Under the pieces are notes generated by a model. That model saw only the letters and a program-made list of their open reading frames with translations, was not told the DNA's origin and searched no databases. From Lateolabrax maculatus (Eukaryota; Chordata; Actinopteri; Acropomatiformes; Lateolabracidae): a stretch of DNA of 64,000 nt. The stretch spans positions 10,753,001 through 10,817,000 of the forward strand of contig CM062216.1 of the NCBI GenBank assembly GCA_031216445.1. The letters are read 5' to 3'. Position numbers and translations under genes: made by a program. Shown here one piece after another: positions 46,961-58,989 of the stretch (position 1 is its first letter; every line of letters begins with the position of its first letter).

Positions 46961-47113
46961 AATTTAGGATTTTTACATAATTAATTCTCAACAATTTAAA
47001 ACTCTGATGATTGCTTCTTCATCAATGACACAATTTTGTAAATCAAATTATTTTTGTGAGCCAACGGGAAATAGAGTTGTAAAAATGGTTCCCCCCGCGC
47101 GGTCTGTCTTGTA

Positions 47114-47223
47114 GCTGTTCTGGAGCTTTCAGTCACACGACACAATCTTCCTCAGCAGATGGATTTGCCTGAGTTGCTGAGGAAGATTGTGTGATACGAC
47201 TGAAACAGTAGCTCCAGGACAGC
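47114..47223. repeat. imperfect 45-bp inverted repeat with a 17-base loop
   Basis: The left arm 47114-47157 pairs with the right arm 47175-47223. Inner halves TTCCTCAGCA / TGCTGAGGAA and ACACAATC / GATTGTGT pair, as do the outer GCTGT.CTGGAGCT / AGCTCCAG.ACAGC, with a few mismatches and one small bulge. It is either a MITE or a transcribable hairpin. The sequence after it (AGTCAAGAATGAATTTTC) may be part of the same repeat. Confidence 0.7.
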
Positions 47224-47639
47224 GACTGAATGGAGCTTGTGGTGAGATTGTTTTGTCAACTGCTGTTATCAAAGTCAAGAATGAATTTTCAATCTCACCA
47301 GAATTTGTGTTTATTTTTAATTGGCCCAGCTCTTTTCTCCCTGAAAAAAAGATTTTAATATTTAAATCCCGCTGAAATTGATAGTTTATATGTTAATATT
47401 CACTGTAACCACGAGTACTACGTGCTTGGTTTGTTTTCAAAAGTGAACTGATTATATTTCATAAAAGTTCTTTCAAAGTAAATCTAATTTACTTTGAAGT
47501 AAACAGTTTTAATTTTATGCCTCTACAAATAGGAGTCTTTCCTGATACGTTGTTTGGAATCTCGACTGTGCCTGAGTTTGTGCAGTAAACAATTAATTTG
47601 GTTTGTATTATCATGATTTCTTTTGAACCTGGGCATGTG

Positions 47640-48740
47640 TCTCAGCAGTGCTGTAACAAAAACTCCCAGCAGCAGCAGCCAAACAGGGCAGCAGGGCAGC
47701 ATGGACCGTGACTGTCAGCAGTGTATTCCCACAGGCCTGCGAGGGCTGAACCTCCGGGACACCACAGGAGGGATGTAATCACAGCCATTACGCTCCAGGT
47801 GCTCCTGAAATAAAAGATGGAAACAAGCCTCCAGTGGTGTTGCCATGGATCGGAATCCAATTAAACACTGTTTAGCTCGACACAAACTGCCAGTCGTAGC
47901 CTGTTGACTCATGAAATTAATGTATTGTCGTGGCACAAAGAAACTGTTGCAACAGAGAGTGCAGCATGACCCGAGGCAGGACCCTTTCAAACCGCTGGAG
48001 CTTAATTCATGGGTGATGTAGATTTCATTAGGCAATTGAAGTGTCAGAGAGACGACACAATGTTGCATCTGTAATTTCACAATCTGGGCATTTTTGCAAC
48101 GGCTCCGTTTTGAAGGTCATCTGTTTACTTAAGCTTGCACACAAACACACATCATGCCAGTACCCTCCAGATGCAGTGTCACATTTATCCCCAAGAGAAT
48201 TTATGCATGCATAAAAGCTAGTGGAGGTTAAGGGTTGCTACATTCCTTGGAAACCTGGTAATGGATATTTGGAAATGCCCCGAGGAGGTAACAAATGAGA
48301 GGTGTAAAGTTAAATGTCCTGTGAAATCATCAGGAGATCTGAAACAAGCTGCCTTTACAGCCTCCAGGAGGTTTCTACTGACAATTATCTTGGGCACACC
48401 CAGCCCTCAGCTCAGTGTGACTACAGGTCAGCGTCGCAAGTCTGCTCACTTACAGATGCTGCGGCGGGGATGACGGAGCCGTCCCCTGGGTCACTGCGAA
48501 GACATGGGCTCGCCAGCTTGGCGTACCTCCACGGGGCGGTGTTAGTGGAGCGCTCTTGCCTGCTCTCTCCAAGCAGGTGCTCAGTTCCAGTGGCTTAATG
48601 TGGGACGCCAGAGTGCAGGCAGTCCGTCAAAACCACTTTGGATCAAATTAATGCAACCAGGTGTGCCCCTGCAGTTGGGGCTCAGGTGACACCTGCTACT
48701 TCCCTTTAATTAGAGCTCAAACAGCTGTTTCAGGATAGAC
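47640..48740. other. GC-richer block, candidate conserved non-coding DNA
   Basis: The composition contrasts with the AT-rich flanks. The block contains homeodomain-type cores (CTTTAATTAGAG, CAATTAAAC, CATTAGGCAATTG) and E-boxes (CAGCTG). Open frames on the minus strand (47715-48080) are not splice-flanked and show no family similarity. A strong donor/acceptor pair is noted under findings. No homology was tested. Confidence 0.3.
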
Positions 48741-51700
48741 AGAAAGGGAGAAGGTCCCCAGGTTAGTTTGCTGCCTCACAGCTTGACACTGGTCACATTT
48801 GATTATTGCTGCAAGTTTTGGGTAATGCTGATACATAAATCAATACCTGGCAGGGGGGAATATAGCCTACGTTGTCACCCTTTAGTAGCAAATAAAAAAG
48901 GAATGATGACATTGAATGTGTTTGCCTGCTCGAATAATCCCCTGTTTTAACCCTCCCCCAGTACATTTATAAGAAGAGTATGGCACATCTGGCCAAAAAG
49001 ACTTCTCACTTCTGACAAATATGACTCACTTGCTAAGCAAGGTGAAGATAAAAGTGGAGGCAGCCTTCACCTCGTTATTCTAGTACTGTGAAGAATCTTC
49101 AGGGGGCTGCAAGCTCTGAGGGTAGTTTAGGTAGCTTTGATCTTTCTTGGATGCAGTAATAAGCATAGTGCTGATGAAGAGAGAAGGTATCCATCTTGAA
49201 ATATGATTTCCCTTTGGTTCTTTAACAAGGCTAAAAAGAGGTGGGTGGTCAGCTCCGGGGGCTCTGCATGAAATTCTAAGCTCCCGACAAGGTGTGAGTG
49301 TAGAGCTCATACGACTGTGGGATCTGAACAAAGCAATATTACTCCAAATGCTCAGGAGCCCCCTGCAGCTGGGGATCCTGTGAATCATTACTAAACCTGC
49401 ATGCCCCTCGCAGTCCGTAAATCTGCAAGTCACGAGGTGGGGAATCTGTATCATGAGGAGAAGACAGAACATTTCGAAAACTGCTTATAGTCTCTACAGA
49501 GCATGGCAGACGTGCTGCACTTCTGAGGTACAGGGAAAAATAATTAATGACACTAGTTTGATAATCTCTCTTCATACATATGCAAATATGCAGTATATGC
49601 ATTTTTAATATGGTAGCAGTGCACACTCATCCAGGGATTTGAATTTACTTGTGGATCTCCAGCTCTGTTCTGAAACAGTTCAAAGGTCAGTCTAACACAA
49701 GAAGTTAATTTACCAGTAGAGTGCAGTATTGTGGCAGCAAAGTCCTCTCCCATCATGGCTTAATAATTTAGTATGCAAAGAGGAAACAGAGATAGTCGCG
49801 TATCTCATGCTTTCTTTGTTGACAGTGTTTTGACTCCAAAGGCTTTTCATCAGGTCAGATTTATGAATGACATCTCAAACATTACAGAGAGAGGCTGTAA
49901 AACAGAGATTAAGACTTCAAAATCCTGTCAAGAGACAGACAGTATTATTAGCTATGTAAGCTACAGACCAGCTCACAAAAATTACTCTTTGCTATACTTT
50001 CCAATGTAGAGCAGAGTGATTACTTCAGGTATACAGTATAAATTGGTGTGTCTGACCCAACTATAAACAGAAAATGGCCAATAGAAAACCCCTAAATGAA
50101 ACAATTGAAATTTCAAACAATAAATTGCCTGCATCCAATCTCCTGGAAAAGATGTATCTAATAATATGTTTAGACATCTTTGTCCTGTTACAATCTTTGT
50201 TGAATTCAAAGATATAAATAAGAATATCAAAAAAGTAGATGTAAAATATATATTTTTGTACCTTTTATAACAGGTACAAGGATCCTTTATCCTTTTCTTT
50301 GTATTACAGAGGCTCACAAAGGTGACCGAAGACCAGAAAGACATCCAGAATTGAAAATGAACACATACAGAAAACCACATAACGGCGTATACACCTAAGT
50401 CAAGAATGCCTTTTGGTGGTTTGTGAACAAATAAAAGCTGTGGGTGTCTGACCTTGGCACATGTTACCAGCTTCAAACTGGGTCAGCAGTCGACTCAACT
50501 TGTAAAAAGAAGCCTATTCTTCATTTGTGAGCAAGTTAAAATCTAATGCACCCGGTGAATGCATCCACAGAGTGTATGTCAGTATATGGGAGGGTAAATG
50601 TTCGCACTTGTTTGCAGTGGAAGGAAGAAGATGGTTCATTTTCGTGGCACCTGTGACCTGCCACTGTCTCTGTCACATACAACTGCCTCTGTAAATAAGG
50701 AGGGAGAGAGGAAGATGCATTGTGGCAGAGTCTTGTTTTTTTGTCCCAACAGTGTTGGGTACACGTATGCAGAGCGCTGCCAAAATGTCATCACATGGTA
50801 TTGATTTAGGGAACCCACTGAGCTGACTGATGACTCGGACTTTGGACATGATCTTCCCTTTCATTGGCTCTCTGTTCAGTTCTGCATGTGTAACAGAAAT
50901 GCCCCATATCGGGAGAAAGTCACCATATTTTCCATTGCTTTTAATAATTATCATTATCATTTCAAATCCCCTTTAAAATGCACAAATAAACATTACTGGC
51001 ATTATATCAGGAATGCTTTGCAGTAGCTGGAGCCAAAACATGAATAAAGCAGAGCAAAATAATCCAGTCCTTCATCCACCTGCCTCTCCAATGAACAAAT
51101 ATACAGACACATCCCTGAACATGCCCAAGGGCTCTTATCACATCCAGCTGTCAAATGGGTGCTGATACATCATCCAAGTTCTGTGTTCACATTCTGACAC
51201 TTTGACCCCTCTGAATAAATCTTTAATATGTCTGAATGAGTTGAATGTTCATGGGGTTATGCTGGAATTTACAGGGATGAATTCCCTTATTCCAAAATGT
51301 GAGTCACTTTTGTTTTTTAATAGCCATACATGTTTATATGGCATGTGGGTTTGAGTGCGTCACCCTTGAGTGTGTCTTACTGAGGGACAATTTCCTGCAC
51401 TTACTGTGTTCACCCAACACAGCATTCTTTTACAGATTTCCTATTACAAAATGTTCCTCTCCCCTTTTCTCCCCATCAAAAACAAATTGTGACCTATTTT
51501 CAGTTCCTGCATTGCCATTGGACTAACCGATTTTTTTCATGTTAACTTGATCATATTTTTGACATTGACAACTGAAATACCTTCATGAAGAGTTAACTTA
51601 TTCAACAGCATTTTAACTGCAGTGGTTTAAAAAAAAAATAATTCAGTCTTAAAACACTGGTGGTCAGGATGTCATCTTCCTCAGTAAAGAAGTAATTTTG

Positions 51701-53130
51701 ATCAACATAATTCACAACACATTTTTATTTGCCGCAAAGTAAAGAGGATTTAGCAGTTCTGCAGTAATCAATAACGTACTTTGTGGACTTAATCCATAAA
51801 AAACGTGTGTGGGAAGACCCTTTGATTCTCTGTCTGGCCACAGAAAATATTTCCAGTTGCCGTTTTTCTGTTGTTGAAACACTCAGATGAATCCTTTACT
51901 TGTAGGATGTGAAAGATTTGGCAGTTCACTGACTCCAGCCAAACTTGGCAAGCCTCACTAGTTCGTATTTTTGCTCGGATGGACTAGAGTCTATCTGATA
52001 TAACAGACTCAATCCTGCTGCTCCCCTGATATGCCCCTCTAATCTTGATGCTAATGCTAAGTAAAACATAGAAATATTATGATTCATTATGGTTACATTG
52101 TTAGAGAGAGCAGCATGTGTGAAATCATGAAAATAATTCAAACTGTTCACCTCTCGTCATTTTTCAGTGCAGTTGGTGACTCTTCTTCCAGAACAGAGAA
52201 GGCAGAAAAAGAAAGAGAAAACACTTTTTTTTTAAATTCATCATGACTTAAACACACTAAAAGTTTCTTGAGTCAAAGTTCCAGCTTTGTGGCAACAGAA
52301 AGATGAAATCTTCACTGTATTTTGCCAGCAACAAAGGTCATTTTGTAATTATTCGGACATGATACATTAGTAGGTGTGGTCACTGTAATCATCTTCACTA
52401 TCTCCATCACCCACATCATCACAGGGAATCAGAACAATGCAAACACTACAAACACCAACAATCAATGAATGCACTTAAACACACACAAAAAAACATTATG
52501 TAAAACAAACAAAACATAAAAAAGATGTATAAACACATGCATAACTAACAAACTAAATAAATAAATTCTCACTTGTATATGTACACATACATATATGCAC
52601 ATGCGCTTTCACATACACACACACTGTATATACATAAATATACTTGTGCTTGCAAAATAAACAAATATCTCCCAATATAGAGAATAAGTTTAAATGAAAA
52701 AAATATAATGTATGCAGGTTCCACCTAATTATAGCACAGTGCACCAAGTTACTATTAGGAATCAGCCCTAAATTACCAATATAAAAATATATATTTTATT
52801 TGAATTCCCCTGAGACACTCTAACAAAATTAAATTCGGGGACCCTCCAACTCTGCTTGATTTCAGCTGGAAGTGATGAGTTCAATTCTGGGAGAAAATAT
52901 AAACAGTAGATGCTGCCGCTGAGAAAAAGAAGAATGATGCAGATCTTTTTTCTACATGATTCTTCTCACCATGGGCAAAATTAAGTCTATCAAAACATAC
53001 TGTGTTTCATTCAAATTTTAAAAAGTTCACGGATAAGGCTAGTATTCAACCATTAAATGCATGGATGTTTTGCAAAACATACCTTTAAAGACTTCAACAG
53101 AGATTGGGCTACAAAATAAATATGTAAATG
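48740..53130. other. gene-poor DNA, nothing recognised
   Basis: Mostly AT-rich, with scattered open frames up to 164 codons (49982-50476, minus) that contain no known domain. Short CA-rich and ATAC-rich patches near 52560-52640. Confidence 0.45.
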
Positions 53131-53136
53131 TAATAT

Positions 53137-53212
53137 TCTCTTTTGATTAAAAAAGTAACGGCAGCTACTGAAAAAAACATCTTTTCCAAGTTCCCAGGAC
53201 CTACAGGAGTCC
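53137..53212 (+). repeat. left arm of a long-range inverted repeat
   Basis: TCTCTTTTGATTAAAAAAGT then AACGGCAGCTACTGAAAAAA is repeated in reverse complement at 56852-56942. The arm ends in GGACC..CAGGAGTCC, which is itself near-palindromic. Confidence 0.75.
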
Positions 53213-54239
53213 TTGCGAACTTTTCACAACAACACACACACACATTGATTCAGTGTTGTTGTTTTGTTTAAATGCATGACCCGATGGTTCCAAAGAGTTA
53301 ACCATGTATTTATTATTATAACCATGACGAAATAGCCCCCTCATAACCTTAACAAAGTACTTATTGTAACTCAACCCATGATTTTTCCCTAAACCTAACC
53401 TACTGATAGGGTCGTCAGATCATAAAAGAGGGTACGGACATATAACCTGTTTTTATCATTTAATCTGGAGGATTTGTTGGCTGGTGAATATCTAAGTGTG
53501 TGGGACTGATTCAAAATAAACTACAGAGAACATGTTCATTATAATGAAGGAGCATGTAACCTATAGTGCAATTGTAATTGTGATTAATGTGTTTTTAATT
53601 TTTTGGGGAAAATTGGAGATTTATAGCACTGAGGAATTTGCTATATCAGGCCTTGGCTCTATAGGCAACACTTAGTGGGCTTGTTGTTGTTGGGCTTTTC
53701 ATGGGATTTGCTGACAATAAGAAACATACAAAATATATCCAGCCTTATTCTTTAATCTGTTTTTGAAATACTGTGTATAAAGTCTACTGTAAAATAGATG
53801 CCTTCTTTCGCCATTCATCCCATTTGCCCTAGGTCCGGCTCACCATGCCATACCACATCCACACCTCACATGAACGTTTTGACAGAAAGACACAAACTTC
53901 ACTAAACTATTATTTACACCACAACATACTGCACCAACTCAGTCCACAGATCTGATCAGAAGTATTTCAGCCACTCCTTTAATTTATAAGCTTTGCATTG
54001 TTGACACGCATTTCATTTTTTTTTCCCAGGGTACGGTACACAGGGGCATGATTACCTCTCTACCTGTGTGATGGAGACATTTCCTCCATGACTTGCAGTC
54101 CCTTCATGCTTTCATTACAACACAACCATACATCTTCCCTGTATCTTGATGGTGCTCGGGGATTGCAGCAACCGTCTGGGGAAGCATACAGACATACAAC
54201 ACTGTATCATTTGTGGCAACCTATCAACACCAGCTTCAC

Positions 54240-54660
54240 CTATTTAATTCTGATTTAGAGGGAGAAGGGAGCGGTCGGGCGGAGGTGCTGATGATACAAT
54301 CCCCTTCACACCGGGCCCACGGAACAAAAGAGACCACGGAGACCAACTCTCCTCCAAGAGACACATGAATCATCTCTGACAAGACTCCTCCCCCCACGGT
54401 GTTGCCGCCATAAATTATCTACCTCTGTAAAGGCCTTGATCAATTAGTCAATCTCTCAACTGCGGCCCTCAATTAACAAGGTGATTCCCAATGCTGCTGG
54501 CTCCTAACATGTTGTGCATTACTTGACGCTGCCAATTAAAGTAGCGCTCCGCCACAGCTCTCAGAGCTGATACGGGTAAGTATGCTGAGGGATTCATCTA
54601 TAACCACTCTGTGCCTGTGAAGCTGAAAATGAGGGAGTAGAAAGCATCTCTCTTAGATTG
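54240..54660. other. candidate conserved non-coding block
   Basis: Unique-looking sequence with several CAATTA/TAATTG-type homeodomain cores (GATCAATTAGTCAATC, CTCAATTAAC, GCCAATTAAAG) and GC-richer spacing. No coding signal. Inference from texture only. Confidence 0.25.
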
Positions 54661-55368
54661 ATGTGCTCAGGGATGCTGTTAGAGAATTGATTTTGTTATA
54701 AATTCAGAGAGAAGATGCCAATCACCTGTGTTGGCAGCCAAAAACACCCAGTCTGAACAGAATTTGAAACGAAAGCAGGGGTAAAAGGAGATGTCTGCGG
54801 GTTCAAACAGAATACAGATTGGCAGAGGGATGCGCGGGCCCCCAGTGCTCCAGAGCAACATACCACTACCGTAAGTCCACTCCAATAGACCGTTGCATGT
54901 GTCAAGGGGACTCTGGTGCGTGAGGCTTGCTGTAATTGGAGCAATCTGTTCCCTTGGCCTGGAGCTGCTGAGGCTGTTACATGTTTGAAGTCATAACCCT
55001 GGCAAGACGTCCTCCATTTCCCACTGCTGGTGAGCTGCGCCGCTGCTTGTCCGAGAAGCTCCAACCTCTGCACGCTCTTCACAGCACCTAAACGCCCTTT
55101 GACATTTGCTCTTATGAGTTGCCAGATTGCTGCCATCATTTTTGAATGCTTGGTCTATCCCAATTCCCGTTCCTGTCTGTGAATTAGAAAGATAATTTCA
55201 AGAAAGTACAGTAAGCACTACGGAGCTTGAATCCATGTGTGTTTAGTTGCCTTTAAATGTCTTATTATCTAATACTACACCTAATGTGCAGCTTTCTTAA
55301 AGGTTAATCTTTGAGCAGTGGCATTGAATTGCTATTGACCCTTTCTGATAAAGCTTTCAATCTCAAAG

Positions 55369-55800
55369 GAATAGTTCGACATTTTGGGACATACCCTTAT
55401 TCCCCTTTTTGCAGAGAGTTAGATGAGAAGAGTGATTGCACTCTAATGTTTATACGTTAAATATGAAAGCAGTCAGCAGTCGGTCAGCTTAGCACAAAGA
55501 CTAGAAACATGGGCAAAAAGATAATCTGGCTCTGTCCAAAGGTTACAAAATTCACTAACCAGCATCTCTAAAGCTCACTAATTAACACTTTATATCTTGT
55601 TTGTATGATCCGTAAAAAACAAAACAAATTGGAGTTTTAGAGGTTGTGTAAGGTGGTAGGATTTATTTTTTACCTTTATAAAGAACCTGGCTATTTTTTC
55701 CCATTTCCACTCTTTATGGTAAGATAACCTGCTAAACTGGCTGCTAGTGGTAGCTGTACAACCTAGAAATCCAAAATAGGGTCAAATATATCATAAGGAG
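55369..55800 (+). repeat. teleost dispersed repeat (ATTTTGGGAAATA family), plus orientation
   Basis: Begins GGAATAGTTCGACATTTTGG and continues with GAGAGTTAGATGAGAAGA, CAGCTTAGCACAAAGACTAG, CTGGCTCTGTCCAAAGG, CTCACTAATTAACACTTTAT and CTTGTTTGTATGATCCGT. Longer and better preserved than the 46.7 kb copy. Confidence 0.75.
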
Positions 55801-56851
55801 GCAGCATTAAACAGAGTCATTTTTTAGACTTACAAAATATTTAGTTATATAAATGAGCTTCTTTTGCTTCATTTTATGCGCTGTTATGAACCAGAAAATA
55901 TCCGCATATATTTGTAAAATCAACCTGGGTGCTGTTACCATGTCTACAAATCAGTCTCCCATTCACTGGCCATGAAAGAGCTCCATAATTTGCCTCTTGA
56001 TGACATCATGAAAGCTCTTAAGTGAATCAAATAACAAACAGTATATTGGCCATTTTCAGGCTTGTCTCACATGCATACAGTAGGTGTCATTTGTTTGATT
56101 TCACTCAGCAGCACAGCAGTGACAATGTGGGAGAGGAAATGGAGGGAAAATGTCCTGCAGGTCTCAGGTGAGCTCTATAGAAGTGCTAACCCATGTAATA
56201 GAACAACTGTGTTCTCTCTCAGCTGGAGAGCACGAGACACATGAATGGTCACTCAAAGTCTCGCATTAATATTGGAGTTGATAAGACTCCCATCAAAGCT
56301 GCTGGGCCAGATGCATTACATTCCCTGGCTCATTGAAATAGCTTTTTTTCCCCCTTCATTCTTTTTCAAATTAGACATGCTTTGTTGGAGGAGTGTCTTT
56401 CTCAGAAGAGATATGAGGGCTGTAGATCTTTTCCAGAGCCAACTGCTGAAACAATCCTGCTTACACTGTGATACATCTGCCTTTATCTTAAGTGGTTGTG
56501 ATTCTTTGAAAAAGACGTGAAGGTAATTTGAAGTAATGGCTAGCTCTGGCACCTTATACTCCTCCTTCAAAATAAACAAGTAAGAAGAATCTCATCTTGA
56601 AACACTTGTTTTATCTGTGTCTTGCTCTTAAAACAGTTTAATTTTGTAATTGCATCAAAATGTTTGGCTTGTAATCCTTCAATTTGTAGTAAGTTGTAAT
56701 GCTGTGCTGACATATAGGAACATTGCTACCTTCTACAGTATATTCCTACGTCCGATTGACACCGTTGCTGCTCCATGTGAGGCCATCTCAATCATTTTGT
56801 ACATTTAACCCCATGTGGCCTGAGTTGTACATGACAGCCTGCATAATTGCA

Positions 56852-56942
56852 GGACTCCTGTGGGTCTTACAGGTCCTGATAAAGGCAACTCTGGAAAGGT
56901 TTTTTTTTCAGTAGCTGCCGTTACTTTTTTAATCAAAAGAGA
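56852..56942 (-). repeat. right arm of a long-range inverted repeat
   Basis: Reverse complement of the arm at 53137-53212, near-identical over the CAGTAGCTGCCGTTAC..AATCAAAAGAGA half and looser over the GGACTCCTGTGGGTC half, where it has about 12 extra bases. Confidence 0.75.
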
Positions 56943-58100
56943 TTACAGGTGTGATGAGAATAATTAAATGTAATTGGGACACTGCTGCTTCGAGCTCTAT
57001 GCAAAGTATTGCCCTAAAGTGCTCACTCTAGTAAATTAGGACACCACTGATGCTTTGCCTTTCATCGATCTGATACTTTAAAGCTGCTATAATCAACAGA
57101 GAATTCTAACCTGAATCTTCAGCTCCCCTCTGCTTTACAGAGCTTTATAGTGAGTTTCAGTATGTTTCTAGCCCACAACATTACTGGTTTGGTTCACTCA
57201 CACCACTCTCATAGCGTCAAGCTGTTCAGTACATATAGGGGCATCTTTTCATAATGAGATTTCAGTGCAAATGAATATCTTGTGCCAACAGTGGGAGTTA
57301 TACCTGAAATGTAGTTATACTTCAAACTACTGATCCACAAGTTTTTATATAAACAGTAAATATTTATTTTGCTGTTCTGACCATGTTTAAGGAGCTGTTT
57401 TCACTTGCATACATTTTTTTTCTATAATCTTCCACAATTCTCTGTTTCTTTCTATATCTTATTTTCTGTGTTTTAAAAACATTTATTTTTATTTTTAATT
57501 TTTCAGTTTTCAGTTGCAGTTTGGTTAAGTTTAGGCAACAAAATTACTTGGTTAGGTTTAGGCTGAAACATTTAACTAACTTTCAAAACTAGTTTAGCCT
57601 ATGCTATATATATATATATATCCTACACACTTGGCTGCATACGGGTGCAAATAGCATCTGCCCTAATAGTCATTGGTCAGTGATACAGGATGCAATAAAA
57701 AGAGTACCTGCACACCTTGTTTTCTGGATATATATACAGAAATATATGGAAATAGAAATATCAAACAGTGCCATCACAAATAACCTTTACATGCAGATTT
57801 TGGTTCCGGTTTGTGGGTACGCCTTAAAATGCATTAAATGTTTGTATTCAGCACTTTGTCACTGAGGTTTTTTGCATGACACTTCTTCATTGATACTGGA
57901 TGCCACACAATTTAAGACAATACAGATAAACTTCGGTCAGTCGATGACATTTTACTGCTGCATTAGGATGTACTGTGATCTGGAATAGACTCCAATTAAA
58001 CACTTCTTAATCAATCAGTTTCCTATGTTTTAAGTTACTGCTGCAAATAGAACCAAAATAGAACTGGTAAATGTTAAGTGTCATTACTGATAACCCTTTA
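56943..58100. other. gene-poor DNA, nothing recognised
   Basis: AT-rich. A short (AT)n tract lies at about 57603-57621. No exon-like block. Confidence 0.5.
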
Positions 58101-58104
58101 TTAT

Positions 58105-58108
<4 letters not shown>

Positions 58109-58180
<72 letters not shown>
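58109..58180. repeat. (AT)n microsatellite
   Basis: A 72-base pure AT dinucleotide run. It forces Ile-Tyr repeats into an open frame that is not a gene. Confidence 0.98.
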
Positions 58181-58184
<4 letters not shown>

Positions 58185-58619
58185 GGATTTTTCACATTTC
58201 TTTTTTTTTGTCATGTAGCCAGAAGACTACAAGGTTGTCTGATTAACTGATTTTTGAGGAGCAAAAGCCTTATAAATAATCCTTACTAATGGGCATAATC
58301 ACACAGAGAATACTCAATCACCACAGTGGGGGACAATCAACTTTATAATTATAGTCTTTTACCACTAGTATGTGGGTGGGCACCTAATGGTAAATAGTAG
58401 TACAAAGAGAACATCCAGACTACAAACACAAACCCATCTGTTGAAATTTGAGATGACTGTGGAGATCTCTGCAGGTTCCCCCATTTTATGTATTTATAGT
58501 TCTCATATTGCATCCCAGCTGTTACAGAAAGGGGAACCTCTCATCGAGTTGCTGTTTCTCCTGAGGTTTCATCTTTTTTCTTCAGTTGTTATCTTTTTTT
58601 GTGTGTGTTCTTAGAGAGC

Positions 58620-58730
58620 TTGGACTGGGTCGGGAACAGTTGGCGTTGTGAGCCGGTAAAGCCCATTGAGACATTTTATGTGATATTGGACTGTACAAAT
58701 AAACTCGAGTTGACTTGACTTCACAAGGTT
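58620..58730 (+). repeat. retroposon 3' tail-like segment
   Basis: GAGCCGGTAAAGCCCATTGA, then GTGATATTGGACTGTACAAA and TAAACTCGAGTTGACTTGACT resemble the common fish retroposon tail ending in ATAAA..TTGAATTGA. Only the tail is present. Confidence 0.45.
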
Positions 58731-58734
58731 TTTT

Positions 58735-58981
58735 CCTCTGGGTGCTCCAGTTTCCTCCTGGAGTCCAAATACATGCAGGTCAGGCTGACTGCAGCCACTG
58801 ACTTTTCCACATCTGTGAATGTGAGTGTGAAAGTGTGTTAGCCTGTGATAGACTCCTGACCTGTCCCCGGGTGTTTCTCTGCCTTTTTCCCAATGCATGC
58901 AGCCCCATTTTGAGCCCAAATAGAGAGAAAAAGCCGGTATAGACAATGGATGGATGAATGGATGGATGGATGGATGGATGG
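58735..58981 (+). mobile_element. 3' end of a fish LINE with a (GGAT)n tail
   Basis: GGAGTCCAAATACATGCAGG, CTGTGAATGTGAGTGTGAA, AGCCTGTGATAGACTCCTGA, CCTGTCCCCGGGTGT and the terminal GCCGGTATAGACAATGGATG leading into GGAT repeats (about 58947-58981) form the 3' end of a widespread teleost non-LTR retrotransposon. It is 5'-truncated and has no reverse transcriptase. Confidence 0.65.
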
Positions 58982-58989
58982 GGGTATGA

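Noticed and set aside
49982..50476. 164-codon minus-strand frame rich in Phe/Leu/Ser
   Set aside because: The composition reflects AT-rich DNA. No family motif, and hydrophobic stretches alone are not evidence of a membrane protein.
54696..55139. 147-codon minus-strand frame
   Set aside because: No recognisable domain and no splice or promoter context. The overlapping frame 54679-54885 is equally arbitrary.
58007..58195. Ile-Tyr repeat frame
   Set aside because: It is an (AT)n microsatellite read as codons.
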